A DNA stretch of 64,000 nt. Origin: Alopecurus myosuroides. Lineage: Eukaryota; Streptophyta; Magnoliopsida; Poales; Poaceae. The position numbers and the translations under genes were made by a program. Position 1 is the stretch's first letter; every line of letters begins with the position of its first letter. The notes beneath the pieces are model-generated. The model did not search any database. It had not been told where the DNA came from and was given only the letters and a program-made list of their open reading frames with translations. Below, in pieces: positions 24,982-37,380 of the stretch. The stretch is taken from contig CM054060.1 in assembly GCA_028641055.1 (NCBI GenBank), forward strand, positions 160,954,322-161,018,321. Reading direction: 5' to 3'.

Positions 24982-25876
24982 CTATATCACCCGCATTTCA
25001 ATCACCGCCTCCAGCCTGGGGTCATCGATCTCCCTCACAATGATCAAAACAGGTTGCCGATTATGAAAATTATTGCCTTGGATGAATACCATCCACACCA
25101 GCTTATCGAAGATAATGCGGCCGTCGGTTTTCTTGTTGTCTGTAATGGTGGTGACATGCTCTGCTGCTCCAAGTCGTAGGCCAACCCTGCCATGATTCCT
25201 CAAGCCAGCGTGTTCCCCTATCAACTTCGGTAGTTTCTAAGCATAAACGATAACATACCATATTAGCAGACCTTCTCATGGCTCTTGAAAATTTACTTGC
25301 AAAAAGAGGAGGGCGTCATATAGTACATACCATATTATAGTGTTGCAAGCTTGTGACCATGAAACGAGTCAGAAAAGGAAGCCCAACATAGGGTCCAAGG
25401 GGTAGAAGCCGAGCGAGGCGGTTCTTCTCGTGATTCTTGAGATTGGCTATTTGGGCATATACGATGTTGGCATCATCATGTCTCTAATCAGCAGAATTGT
25501 CAGAATCCTCATCATGGACCTCATCATCAGAATTGCTAGAATCCTCATCATACATCTCATTATCAGAATTGCCATCTTCGCTGCAAATTGAGTCATCTTC
25601 ACTTGAAACTGAGTCATCTTCGCTGGAAAGTAAGTCATCTTGGGCGTCGCCAATAATAACAACATAGATAGTGGGCCTTGGTATCATGGAAAACACTAGT
25701 ACGTCTCCCACAGATATGTTCTTATCCTCGACGAACCAATCTCATTTTGTCCCATGCAAACGGGTCTTGCTCTGTTCTTTTGACACACGAAAGGTGTACT
25801 TCCTGCCATGGGAACTAAACAACACACGCTCGCCTACTAACTTGTTGAATGTTATCCGAGCAGTGCACGGTACAGT
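24982..25876 (-). pseudogene. Two-domain B3-like DNA-binding protein, pseudogene
   Basis: Two minus-strand exons can be joined in phase. Exon (25331 to about 25876): a B3-like domain ('TARITFNKLVGERVLF', then 'VGDVLVFSM'), an Asp/Ser/Glu-rich linker, then 'LPLGPYVGLPFLTRFM'. The donor is ATG|GTATG at 25331/25330. Exon (24982-25236): starts after AG with 'KLPKLIGEHAGLRNHGRVGLRL' and ends 'VLIIVREIDDPRLEAV', resembling a second B3 domain. The 94-bp intron (25237-25330) joins the exons in phase 0. Two in-frame stops, TGA (25742-25744, where Trp would suit) and TAG (25484-25486), break the first exon. B3 proteins of the REM type are nuclear DNA-binding proteins. A possible upstream exon with a CPVC motif lies at 25985-26070. 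The family call is moderate. Confidence 0.5.
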
Positions 25877-26082
25877 ATGTGCATCAGAAATAAAAAGAAA
25901 CGTGGAAATTTAGATATTGTACTAAAAACACAAAACATAATACAAGTGTATGAAGAAGAATTGTTTTCTTGCCATTGACTTGAGGTGACATTCTTGTACA
26001 GAAACACCAAACTTGGTTGTAGAAGGATCAACATTTGGGAAATTATTCTTACATACAGGACATGGAATACCCTGTTAATCAA

Positions 26083-26699
26083 GCAAAAAAGAAGCAGAAA
26101 TTACAAAATGTACATATAAGCAGATTGGTTCTAAAAAGGAACAATTCTTTAATGAAGAAATTTATGTAAACTTGGGGCCGAACTACGAACAACTGGTAAT
26201 GCCTCATAATAAAAGCACAACCATGTTTATCCAAGAAGTAACTCTACACTACCAAGAGCAATGCACAATGAATGTTCTTGTACATTGCACAAGATAGTAT
26301 GGAACACCCCTTACAATGATATGGTGACACATTTTAATCATGTGTTTAAAAGGGATCATGCACATTCAAAACAACATCTATAGTCACTGCTTTGTACTCA
26401 TTGGCCTCAGAGAACATAGACACACAACAAGCAGAGCCAACTTTTCTACACCAGGTGGGCCAGCAAAAGCAAAGACATGGCACGTCTATTTGTGTCTCGT
26501 TCTTACTTTTGTTGTCCATCTGGTGGAGACAGTGAGGCATCAACCAAATACACATGTGTCAAAGTCATCATCATTGACCAAATCAGCTCATAAATTGTGC
26601 ATAGTGATAACAAGCCTCATAAACACATAGGTGATCATGCACTAAAGGGCATCCCTAGAATTCATTGTAACATACAGTCAGAATAAACGCATATGTAAA
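26083..26699. other. No gene seen
   Basis: AT-rich DNA between the B3-like remnant and the tandem repeat. Only short chance frames occur. It could include introns or the 5' region of the B3-like gene, but no splice-consistent exon is visible. Confidence 0.3.
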
Positions 26700-27580
26700 A
26701 TGCAAAAAAAGTGTAATAAAAGCCTCATAAACACATTGCCAACACTTGCAAAAAGAACAACCACAATACCAGGAAGTAATACAAGACGTGGCCTTGTATC
26801 ACTGTCACGTATTGTAGCCAATCTCTTTGCATTTATCATGGCATTGCTAAATCATCGGCATATGACAAGGAGCACATTCAAAATGTTGATAAATTATGAC
26901 ACACAACAGGAAGAGCTAACTTTGCCGCACCAGGTAGTAATACAGGTCTCATAAACACATTGCCAACACTCGCAAAAAGATCCGCTACAATACCAGATAG
27001 TAATACAAGCAGTGACCTTGTATCACTGCCCAGTATTGTAGCTAACCTCTTTGCACTAATCATGGCATAGTTGAAAAATCATCGACATATAACAAGGAGC
27101 ACACTCAAGGAAAAGAAAAGTGGAACAATGGAAACAAATTAATACGATCCTCATATATCATTGCCATGCAAACCAAGGAAAAAAGAGTGCCTATAATAGC
27201 ATCTACGAATACAAATACTCAAATTGTATACACTACAAGGTATCATAGACACTTTCTTTGCCTTTACCATGGCCTAGTTTAAACCATCGGCATATAACAA
27301 GGAGGACATTAAAGGAAAAGAAAAGTGGAACAATGGAAACAAATGTAATATGAGCCTCATATATCGATGCCATGCAAACCAAGACAAAAAGAGTGCTTAA
27401 AATAGCATGTACGAATACAAACACTCAAATTGTATACACTACAAGGTATTATAGATACTTTCTTTGCCTTTACCATAGCCTCGTTCAAATCATCGGCATA
27501 TAACTAGGAGGACATTCATCATGTTGATAAATTAGGATAAACCAAAGAAAAACAGGTGGAACAATGGAAAATGCATAGAA
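26700..27580. repeat. Degenerate tandem repeat, about 205-230 bp unit
   Basis: About four decayed copies. The motif 'ATCATCGGCATAT' (or close variants) occurs near 26851, 27077, 27283 and 27490. 'GTGGAACAATGGAAA' occurs at 27120, 27325 and 27556. 'GTATACACTACAAGGTAT' occurs near 27225 and 27432. The last two copies are most alike. No coding content is visible. Confidence 0.7.
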
Positions 27581-28582
27581 AAAATGAATCTGGCCTTAGA
27601 ATTTCTAAGTACAACAAGTAGAGTCACTCCTAGCACCTGGCCTCGGTAAATCATTAGACAAAGTGTTCAACATTGGACAAAATTGGAATAACCTTGCAAA
27701 AATACCAAATCTAAGCCGTGAACCCAAAAGAAATCCCCAAATCTAAGCCTAATCTAACTGAAGCACCCAAATAGGGTACGGAATTAAACCATAACCTATC
27801 GAAATCATGGTGGAAATAGATGAACTAAGCGTGCCGGATATCCCAAACTTAAGCCATAGAAGAAAACCACGTCTACAGGAGAAAAAACGAAGCAGAGACG
27901 AAGAATGAACGGTAAAAACATGTAGATCTATCATGCATGTCGTGCTACGCAGAAAAATCGAGCTCAATCTACAGATCTACAATACATACAAGGGATACGA
28001 GGGTTAGATATCATCTTACGGCCATTGCCAAAGCCCTGGAAGAGGACGGGACGACGCACGTGATGATCTCGAAAAAAGTCGATGAAGATCCTGCCTGCGC
28101 AGGGAGGAAAAGGATGTCAGGCCTTCGTCTCCCGCCGAATATGGTCGTCGCGATGATGTCGATGTCCCGACGGAAGAAAACCCGTCGACGAAGAGAGGGG
28201 AAGCTCAGGAAGGTGGTGAGAGAGAGAGAGAGAGTGATATGAGTAGAAGAGAGAGAGGGACGGTGAGCGCAATAAAGGGCGTGCCTTCCCAAAGGGGTCG
28301 ACGCTGCATCTCCGCGTAATAAAGAGTCGACCTGAAGCCACTTGTCGAAAACATTTCACAAAAGAGAAGAAAAATAATTTGGAATGGAAAGAAAAGCAAT
28401 TAATTCAGAATAATAATAACTTAGACACAAAATACTCCATCTGTTTGATCTGATAGAATAAAAAAAAATTCCTGATTGTTTTGAAAGACAAAATGCAGAC
28501 TCAATTTTCCGAAACCAAGATTATCTGAATTGTGTTGATTATTTAGTGATGTTGTGCCATTTTTTATAAATGATTATCTAGT
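27581..28582. other. Spacer with a GA microsatellite
   Basis: No supported gene. A (GA)n run lies at about 28216-28234, and 28250-28330 is GC-richer. A fragment 'TACTCCATCTGTTTGATC' at about 28434 looks like one end of a Stowaway-type MITE, but I found no partner. The GA-rich, GC-richer stretch could be an old 5' region of the minus-strand B3-like gene. Confidence 0.35.
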
Positions 28583-30547
28583 TGCTTGGATGTGTTGGGG
28601 TGGAAACTAGGAAGTCCCAAGACAATGGTATGACCCAACTCTTTACAAGATTCCCTCTTGTTTCTCCATTTCGGGAGTTTCAGGCCATTAGTGCATGTAA
28701 ATTCGAGAGAGAAACACACAGAGAGAGAAGTCGGGCTCTAAGTAGTCCTGTAACCCTCCAGAGAGAGTCCAACGCCGGTGAATCCCTAACACAAAGAGTA
28801 AGGGAATCTTATGCTACCATGTGTTGTGGCGGCATTCAGACGCTCCGGAGCCCCTCTTCGGGGAAACCCTAGCCCCGTTGGGGAAAAAGGCGGAACTGCC
28901 GTTCTGGCCCCTCTACGTGAGCCGTAAGGGGGTAGAAAAGTGGAACAAATTGCTTGGTAGTGTTAGCTTAGTCCCAAGGAACACCCAAGACAACGGTAGG
29001 GCCCACCTCTTGTCAAAATTCCCCCTGTTCTGTCAGATCCGGGAGTTTCGGAATCTAAGTAGTCCCGGAACCCGCTAGAGAGAATCCGACACCGGTGAAG
29101 CCCAATCACAGAGAGCGAGGGAATACTGTGCATCCAAGACCCATGCCACACTATAACACACATGGTATGGCATACCATGGTAATTGGTGGCATTCAGACG
29201 ATCCGGAGCCCCCTCTCCGGAGAAACCATAGCCCCGCTGGGGAAAAAGACGAAATTGCCGTTCTGACCCCTCTACGTGAGCTGGAAGGGGGTATCAAAGT
29301 GGAACCAATTGCTTGGTTGTGTTATTTTAGTCTGAAGGAACACCCAAGACAATGGTAGGTCCCACCTCTTGGCAAGATTCCCCTAGTTACGTTAGATTCG
29401 ATAGTTTCGAGCTCTAAGTAGTCCTAGAACTCGCCGGAGAGAATCTGACGCCGGTGAAGCCCTAACACAGAGAGCGAGGGAATCTTGGTCATACAATACC
29501 ATGTTACACTCTAACACACATGGTATGTCATACCATGTGTTGTGGTGGCATTCATACGGTCCGGAGCACCTCTCCGGAAAAACCCTAGCCCCGCTGGGGA
29601 AAAAGGCGGAACTGTCGTTCTGGCCCCTATACGTGAGCCGGAAGGGGGTAGAAAAGTGGAAAAGAATGCTTGGTTATGTTAGGTTAGGCCCAAGGAACAC
29701 CCAAGACAATTGTAGGACCCACCTCTTGGCAAGATTCCCCACATTTCGTCAGATCCAGGAGTTTCGGGCTCTAAGTAGTCCTGGAACCCGCTAGAGAGAA
29801 TCTGACACCGGTGAAGCCCTAACACAGAGAGCGAGGGAATCTTGGATATCCAAGAATAATGCCACACTCTAACACATATGGTATGTCATACCATGTGATC
29901 TGGTGGCATTCAGGCGCTCCGGAGCCCCTCTCCGGAGAAACCCTAGCCCCGTTGGGGAAAAAGACAGAACTGCCATTCTGACCCCTCTACGTGAGCTCGG
30001 AGTGGGTAGATAAGTGGGATAAATTGCTTGTTTGTGTTAGGTTAGGACCAAGGAATCACAAGACAGTGTTAGGGCCCACCTCTTGGCAAGATTCCCCCAG
30101 TTCCGTCAGATCCAGGACTTTCGGGCTCTAAGTAGTCCTCGAACCCGCCAGAGAGAATCCAACGCCGGCGAAGCCCTAACATAGAGAGAGAGGGAATATT
30201 GGGCATAAAATAACCATGCGACACTCTAACACACATGGTATGGCATACCATGTGTTGTGGTGGTATTCAGACACTCCGGAGCCCCTCTCCGGAGAAACCC
30301 TAGCCCCGCTGGGGAAAAAGGCTGAATTATCGTCCTGGCCCCTCTATGTGAGGCCGAAGGGGGTAGCAAAGTGGAACCAATTTCTTGGTTGTGTTAGATT
30401 AATCCCAAGGAACATCCTAGACAATGGTATGGCCCACCTCTTGGCAATATTCCCCCCGTTCTGTCAAATTCGAGAGTTTCGGGCTCTAAGTAGTCCTGGA
30501 ATCCGCAAGAGAGAATCTGACGCCAGTGAAGCCCTAACATAGAAAGT
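28583..30547. repeat. Tandem array with 358-bp period, about 5.5 copies
   Basis: The marker 'CATTCAG..CTCCGGAGC' (or a one-base variant) starts at 28833, 29191, 29549, 29907 and 30264, so the spacing is 358, 358, 358 and 357 bp. A partial unit precedes from about 28583. Each full unit carries a near-perfect palindrome of about 24 bp (for example CACATGGTATG-TCATACCATGTG at about 29517-29540) and a second inverted repeat CCGGAG..CTCCGG. Because 358 is not a multiple of three, the open frames in single units cannot form one repeat protein. The array ends sharply at the LTR that starts at 30548. I do not recognise it as a named Triticeae satellite. Confidence 0.8.
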
Positions 30548-33096
30548 GTCACGACCCCGGACCCAAAGGTATACATACTGTTATATGCTCCTAGTCATGG
30601 ACCTACAAGGGCTTCAAGGTTACCAGCCCCGGCCGCAACAAACAACGGCAGGCAGACCGGATTCATCGGCACGCAGGCCGGGTCACCACGATACTACTAC
30701 TCCTTGTGTCCATGCTAGTCATAACCAACTATGCATATCAAAGCGTCCACAAATCGTATGAAACTGGAGGAATGGGACCAAAGCTATACAGTGATGCTAT
30801 ATGTCTAGAAAGTGCAACAACAATCGAGGGTTACCAAGCCCAGGACGAATCACATCGGCAGGCGTGCTCGGAAATGGATCATCGGCTCCACAACACCTCG
30901 ACTGCGACAACTATGTAGGCATAGCCAAAAATGTATAACAATGAGCTCGAAACCAACAACCGATCAAAGCAGCACTCTAGACATGGAAGTTGTATTGAAC
31001 ATGTATTACTAGAGTAGCTATACAAACAGAGGTCACACGACCCAACATTACATCATACAACAGAAGGAAAATTATGTTTCTAATCAACAAGAACCAAAAA
31101 GGCCTAAGAGGCCGCAACATAAGGCGATGTCCCAGCCCATAGATTCCAGGCTGCTACCTGGGAACCCCAAACTACTCATCGATGTCCACGTTGAAACACC
31201 ACCGATGTGAGATATTCACCTGAACCAAAATTAAGCAAACCTGAGTACGGGAGGTACTCAACAAGACTTAGTTAATATATTATATACCTTCTGATTCGGA
31301 AAAGGGTTTTATGAAGGTTGATTTGCGTAAAGCAAAGTTTGTTTTCCAAATCGAGGAAGAACATCACGTCTCATGGAATGTTTTCAAAACAGATGAGAAA
31401 GCTACTCAACTACTGAAATCATTATCTTTTCATCCACCAACCTCATTTCCCAACATCTCTCTCTACAAGAATCACCCCTCTCGGCGTCTCCGAGGAGGCA
31501 CCCTTCAATCATTGTCAACATCTTTTACGTCACGTTCAAGTTATCTATGACCTCGTGTCTTCCACCAAGTCGTACTTCACCATGGACACGGCTTTCCGAA
31601 AGATTTATCCCTGCAGGGTGGTACACTTTACCCACACGTACCATCCGACTCTTAACACCACATGTACGCTCCTTGGGAGCGTGGCAGAGGGTGGCTGGCC
31701 ATGACCTTTACCTTGTCGAGCCCTATCCATGAGTCAACCCAAACAGGGCCACCCCATCAACAGGAAGTTGGCCACCTCCTGGCGGCACTAGTTCTGTGAG
31801 TCGGGATCAAGATTCGTGTACGTCCATCACTTGTCCCGTTCACGCCCTGAACACCTCCAAAAGGTTTTTGACTCACACGCAGATGGAACTCCAAAACTAC
31901 GTGACTCACGGATAGAACCACACAAGTTAGTTAGTCGAGCGCGGTCTGTTAGGCTCCGCGTGTGGTTGCACGCTCAGTCTTGGTTTCCGCGGTGAGACCT
32001 TAATACTAGGGTTGGCAAGTACAGGACAAACAACCACTTCCCAAGTGGCCTCCGTCCAAGCCTTAGTCAAGTTAACCACATAGTGCTCATCTTACCACGT
32101 CAACATATCATACTAGGTTATCGCAGCTCTGATTCATCAACCGGATGGAGCAGAGGTAAACAAACATGTATGACTAAGCGAAGCAGATATGAGGTTCTGG
32201 CAATGCGCACAAGCAAATCTATGGCGGCTAGGAACAGTGGATCAGGATATTGAGGCAATGCAGTAAATAGGTAAACTATGTCTACTGACATCAAATACTT
32301 TCGAATCGAATGCAAGGTACGAGATTCAAATGTTGTTTGAAAACATATATGAGCAGATAAGAAGTTATTCTTGCCTTGGTTATAAGAAAACCAAGTAAAG
32401 ATCTTCTGGAATAAGTGGTTGACTTGTCGGTTAAGATCAAGTATTCGCCATGGAATTGTTGGCCTTCACTTCGGAGTCGCGTTCTACCGAGGGAAAAACA
32501 ACACCGAAAAGAAGAACAAAAATCAACACATGGCATCGATCCAATGCGCAATATGTATGCATGAGAAAGTTAATGCACTGAAATAAATCCTAAACATGAT
32601 CAAAGGGTTGCTACGGTTCGTCTGACAATTATGCATTTTTACTGAAATTATCCCGCAATAGACCCCGGAGGGGTAATTCGGGCAATTCTGAAAGTCAGTA
32701 CAATTTTAATTGCTCAAATGGGTTTGAAAACACCATAACTAGGTTGCATTTGTCATTTTGAGCATTTTGGTACATAACTTTTAATTTTCTAATTTTATTG
32801 AATAGAAACTTATTTCTCTATTTTAAATGATTAAACAACATTAAATAATGCTCATTTTTTTCAACTTTGTCAAATATGACTGAAAATGACATATTTGGGT
32901 AGAGTTTATTTTTCTGATCAACTCCATATTTTATTTTATTTTTCTCACATGCGGAATTAAAGATATTAATTAAACAAGTTTTAATTATTTTCTGTAATTA
33001 ATAAATATTTCTGAGAAATAAGAAAAGCAGGATTATGAAGTCAGGCTGACGTCACGCTGACGTCAGCCGAGCCCAAAATGCCTCTGGCATCACTCA
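30548..33096 (-). mobile_element. Partial Gypsy-type LTR
   Basis: It begins TGTCACGACCCCGGACC at 30548, directly after the tandem array. At 31235-31265 it contains 'GAGTAC..GGTACTCAACAAG', which matches in type and orientation the LTR motif at 13775-13805 ('GAGTAC..TGTACTCAGCAAG') of the large derivative. That supports a minus-oriented Gypsy LTR. The far end is missing, cut by the Copia LTR at 33097. TGACGTCA palindromes occur twice near 33048-33068. No coding frame is supported. Confidence 0.5.
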
Positions 33097-34898
33097 TGGA
33101 AGTAAAGTATGGGCACCTAGAGGGGGGTGAATAGGTGCTACGACCAATTTTAATTTTTAACAAGGTTTAGGCTTGACTCAAAGGAAAATTCTCTAGATAG
33201 TGCAACTAATGGTGAATTTACCTATATGGCAAGGCAAGCAATTAATGCAACTAGGACAACACTTAATACAACAAGTACTACAATAAATGCTACAAGTACG
33301 AGTAAGTAGAGAGTGAGGAACGAGGTAACCGATGGAAGCACACGGAGACACGATGTATTCCCGAGTTCCTCCTTTTTAGGGGAGTACGTCTCGTTGGAGG
33401 GGTGTGAGCTCGCCACGAAGGCCTACTCAACTCCACAAAGGCCTCACCCTATTCTCCGATGAACTTCCGCCACAAAGGCCTAGTTCACCTCTCACTATTG
33501 AACCCCTTTGAGGCGGGGATCGAATCCTTTACAAACACTTGGGGCACACACCCACAACTTAATTGGAGGCTCCCAATTCTTCTTGAATCACCACTAGCAA
33601 CAAGAATCCTAGGTTCTCCACATGAGGAAACCCTAGGCAAAGATCTCTCAAGTAAATGATAGGGAAATGGAAATCCGGTTGGTGAAGATGTAGATCTGGT
33701 GGTCCTCCTTCAATCCTCAAAGAATCAACAAGTTTGGGTGGAGGAGGAGGGAGATCTAGCTTGGTGGGTGAGCTCAGTCAATGGAGTCTTCAATGCTGGT
33801 GGAGCTAACCCTTGGGGAAGAAAGAGAGGGGCTATTTATAGCCCCCACTCAAACTAGCCGTTTTTCTGCCCAAACTGCGACCAGCCCGGATTGCTCCGGA
33901 TTTTTCCGGACTCCCGGATTGCAACAGAGAAATTCACGTTGCAGTCGGAATAATCCGGACTGAATCCGGATTGCAACAGAGAAAATCACGTTGCAGTCGG
34001 ATTCGTCCGGACTTGATCCGGATCCTGGAATCACCCGGAATAATCCGGATTGCAACAGAGAAAAACATGTTGCACTCGGACTCATCCGGACCCCATCCGG
34101 AATAATCCGGATTGCACACTAAAAACCATTTTCTGGCCCGGAAAAGTTCGTTGATCTTCGATTTCTTCACCATTTCTTTGACACCGTATACGTGCTGATT
34201 TAAGACCAAATCCTTTGACAAAGTAGCACATACGGTTAGTAACTTCTTCATGTTGTTATCAAACACACAAAACAGCGAGATATCGAGAATGCACTTTCAA
34301 TCTCCCCCTTTTTGGTGTTTGGTGAAAACATAAAGATTTCACGGGGATAAAACAATATGAACTAAAGAAATGGTGTCCAAAAAATCTACGGAGTTCTTCC
34401 TCGATGTGTGTCGTGAGGCACACACTTCATAGGCTTTGCTCCCCCTATGTTTTAGACACCAAGCCGTCTAAACAAGTTCATACAACATGCATAGATAATG
34501 ATAGACATAATAGCACGCAAGATAATAGTAGCATAACCACGGGGTAGGGTGACACAAATACGTCACGAGGTTCCACACTAATAGTACGAAGTTCCAAACG
34601 AAAGAAACGAAATAAAGATACCGGAGCACAAGCCTATAAGATCGAAATAAAAAGGCAAAAGACTTGTGCCCCAACCCTTGCAAAGCCCGTGGAATCCTAA
34701 TATGGGACTCCTTCTCCCCCTTTGGCATCAAGACGCCAAAAAGGGAAAATGAGTCCAACTAACGACCCAAGAAATCACACGTCATCTTCATCTTCATCAT
34801 CCTCGTCTTCTTCTTCTTCCTCATCCGGCTCATGAGTACCACCACCACCAAGCCTAACAGAATCAAAGTCATCTTCAGCAGACCCTGACTCCGCATCC
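33097..34898 (-). mobile_element. Copia-type 3' LTR and 3' interior fragment
   Basis: The LTR at 33097-34299 runs TGGAAGTAAAG..GCACTTTCA, so on the minus strand it is TGAAAGTGC..CTTCCA, with TG..CA ends. The polypurine tract (AAAAGGGGGAGA on the minus strand, 34300-34311) lies just outside, which makes this the 3' LTR of a minus-strand element. The LTR holds a palindromic TATA region GGGGCTATTTATAGCCCC at about 33833-33850 and, upstream of it in element sense, repeats of 'CCGGATTGCAACAGAG' (33915, 33967, 34046). The interior (34312-34898) ends in an acidic-tail-coding stretch (34775-34850) and is cut by element A. Confidence 0.65.
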
Positions 34899-35991
34899 TG
34901 ATGTAGCCCACCCAACTCCACCAAGTGCACCGATGACAAGATCACGCGCAAAGGCCATTCAGGATAAGGTGAACTCGCTCCTCTCGCTCCATACTCTCGG
35001 TCACGTGGCGGATGGTGCGCTACCTCATGGTTCCACACTTTGCGTGCTCAGGTTCAAACCCACCACGGAGGCCTCGGAAAGCACCCAAGACGATGCGTGA
35101 GAAGGTATCGAGAAGGACGGAGAAGACGGCATCGAATTCGGAGTCCCGGCGGAGAAGATAGGGGGAAAGGAACCCCCCCCCCCCCCGGCCTCAGGAACCG
35201 GCCAGGCCGGCCTCCCCCCACTCCAGGCCGGGCACCCAACAGAGGGGGCCGGCCTCCACCCCGGCCTCGGGCCGGCCACCTCCTCCTCCAGGCCGGACCC
35301 CCACCCGAGAGGGCCAGCCTCCACCCCGGCCCCAGGCCGGCGGCCCCTCGCCCACCACGGCCCCAGGCCGGCCCCAGGTCGGCGCGCCCTGGGGCTCCTC
35401 CATGCGCCCACCCCGGCCTCCAGGCTGGCGTGGCCTAAAATGCACGGAAAAGGCCCGTTTTCGACCCCGTTTTTACCTACTTCGACCCCTGACTATATAA
35501 GGAAGACCCCGAGCTAGATCTAGGGTTTTAGAGTTGAATTTAGAACATTTGGAGCTCAGCTCTCTTGTATCCCTCTTTGAGGAACTACTCCTATGGTGTG
35601 TACCTAGGAACGTATCAAGGCTACTCCTCCGACTTCTTCCAGGATCGTATCAAGGCACATCCCAACTACTTGTCCTCTCCCTTTCGGGTTTCAGTCAAGA
35701 GTTGTCCAATCTTCCTCTCGTTCATCCTTGAGGTTCTATTGGCGTACTGGTATCGGCTACGGATGTGAGACGGTTTGTATCAAGGTGAGTTCAGTTGGAT
35801 CGATTGTTCCGTAGGCGGCCCTCGGGGCTTAGTTGACGGGAGGTTGGATCTTTCGGTTCTTGTGATTTATCCCGATTTGTGTGTTTCCCCGCGACTCCCC
35901 CACGTTTCCCTCGATTCCCCATCTCGTGTTCTTCGTCGTTCTTCGTTGATTCGTGAAGATCGGGCCAATCTAGGAGTCCAACTCCATATCA
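34899..35991 (+). repeat. 5' LTR of element A
   Basis: It starts TGATGTAGCCC and ends ..CATATCA, directly before the primer-binding site TCTGGTATCCAGAGC (35992-36006). That site differs from the usual TGGTATCAGAGC by one extra C, shared with element B. The LTR includes a C run (about 35170-35188) and GGCCGG/CCCGGCC-rich DNA at 35185-35430. Confidence 0.85.
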
Positions 35992-36049
35992 TCTGGTATC
36001 CAGAGCTAGATTGACACGAACCCGACACCCACACCCCTTCCCATCCACC

Positions 36050-37380
36050 TGTTGGGAATATGCCTTAGAGGCAATCATGTATGATGTAATTCCCACTGTA
36101 TTCATAAAGTTATTAAGTTGTCCTTGTTTTGAACATCTGATATATGTCATTGAATATGTGATTCGATTGTGGAACTATATATTCATGTTGTTCATACTAG
36201 ATTGTCCTTGGTCATTTAGGTTGTGCTGGACACACACCCTGGACTAATGTGAGTGTTGGCTGATGACACGGTTCCACTTGTCATGGGCATGGTGATGCCA
36301 TTCCAACGTTCACGGACTTGGCTAAAGAGTTTAGCAAGTCGGACTGACCCACATTGAGATGCAACGATCAAGTCGTCATTTGCATGTCTCAATCAATGTA
36401 ATCCTTAGATCTGAAGTTGTCGCACAATCCGAGTTGTGGATCACCGACTTAGGTTCTGTCAAACGTTGTTCTGTGACAAGGCAACTATAAAGGCAGAGTT
36501 CGGGTCGAATGAGAAGCAAGCTGCGTGATGTGGATAATCAAGATGGGATTTTGCCCCTCCAAATGGAGAGATATTCTCTGGGCCCTCTCGAGTGATATGA
36601 TTCAGGAAGCATGGCCATGCGCGACTCAGTTAAGTGTTAACTGTGTCGGTTGACTAAGAGTTAGTGAGATGAATCACATGTCACAGATCGAGAAGAGAGT
36701 TGAGCTATTTAAGGGATGACGATAAATCGCCTATAGCTTGACAAGGTATATCGTGAGGCAAAAGGGACTAAGATGAATATCACATTGAAAGGTATGTCGT
36801 CATGACTCAATGGTACTTGGGAGTCGGCACGTTATGCTAGGAGCCGCTACCGATTGATCGATTGGGAGTTGGACTCCAATCGTGTCCAAGTCGCCATGAG
36901 CCTGCAGGGTCGCACACTTAAGAGCGGGAGCAAATATATTGGTCGGGTTGGACCCGAACCGGAAATGGACTGATTTGTGAGTCGGACTCACAGAGGGAAT
37001 GGGCCACAAGTGTTGTGAAGCCCACTACCATTCGCTATATAAAGAGGGGCGCAGGTTGCCCAGCGGGCACGTTAGTCCACTCTCCCATGCGTTGGGAACC
37101 CTAGCCCCACTCAGTCCAGCCGTCGCACCGGACCTAGCAGTCCGCCGTCGGAGCTCCTCCTCGTACGTGTGGATACCGGCAGAGGTGTTGTACGTTTAGC
37201 ACTTCGACGTTCGAGGGATTGGATCGGCCGGACCGGATCATGGGACTGCACTGCCCCGACGCGCTTCATCGATAATCCGCAACCGCGCGTCTAGTGGTAA
37301 TCATCGTGGCCTTCTACCTCGGCTAGATCTTGGATGCATCGCGTAGGAAAAGTTTTTGTTTATCTCTACGCGACCCAACA
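36050..37380 (+). mobile_element. Solo LTR (Copia-like ends) in the leader of element A
   Basis: 1331 bp from TGTTGGGAATATGCC to CGCGACCCAACA, flanked on both sides by CCACC (36045-36049 and 37381-37385), a perfect 5-bp target duplication. Removing it restores the leader sequence seen in element B. A TATA-like 'CTATATAAAG' lies at about 37035. Solo LTRs arise by recombination between the two LTRs of one element. Confidence 0.9.

Noticed and set aside
27225..27450. CACTACAAG as the end of a CACTA transposon
   Set aside because: It lies within a tandem repeat, recurs in it, and lacks an inverted partner and a 3-bp target duplication.
28821..30542. Similar 85-108 codon frames in units of the 358-bp array
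   Set aside because: The period is not a multiple of three, several units are broken, and no domain is visible. Chance frames in a repeat are more likely.
34775..35038. Acidic minus-strand frame spanning the start of element A
   Set aside because: It crosses a TE junction (34899), so it joins unrelated sequences. Only the part up to 34898 may be a relic of the older Copia.
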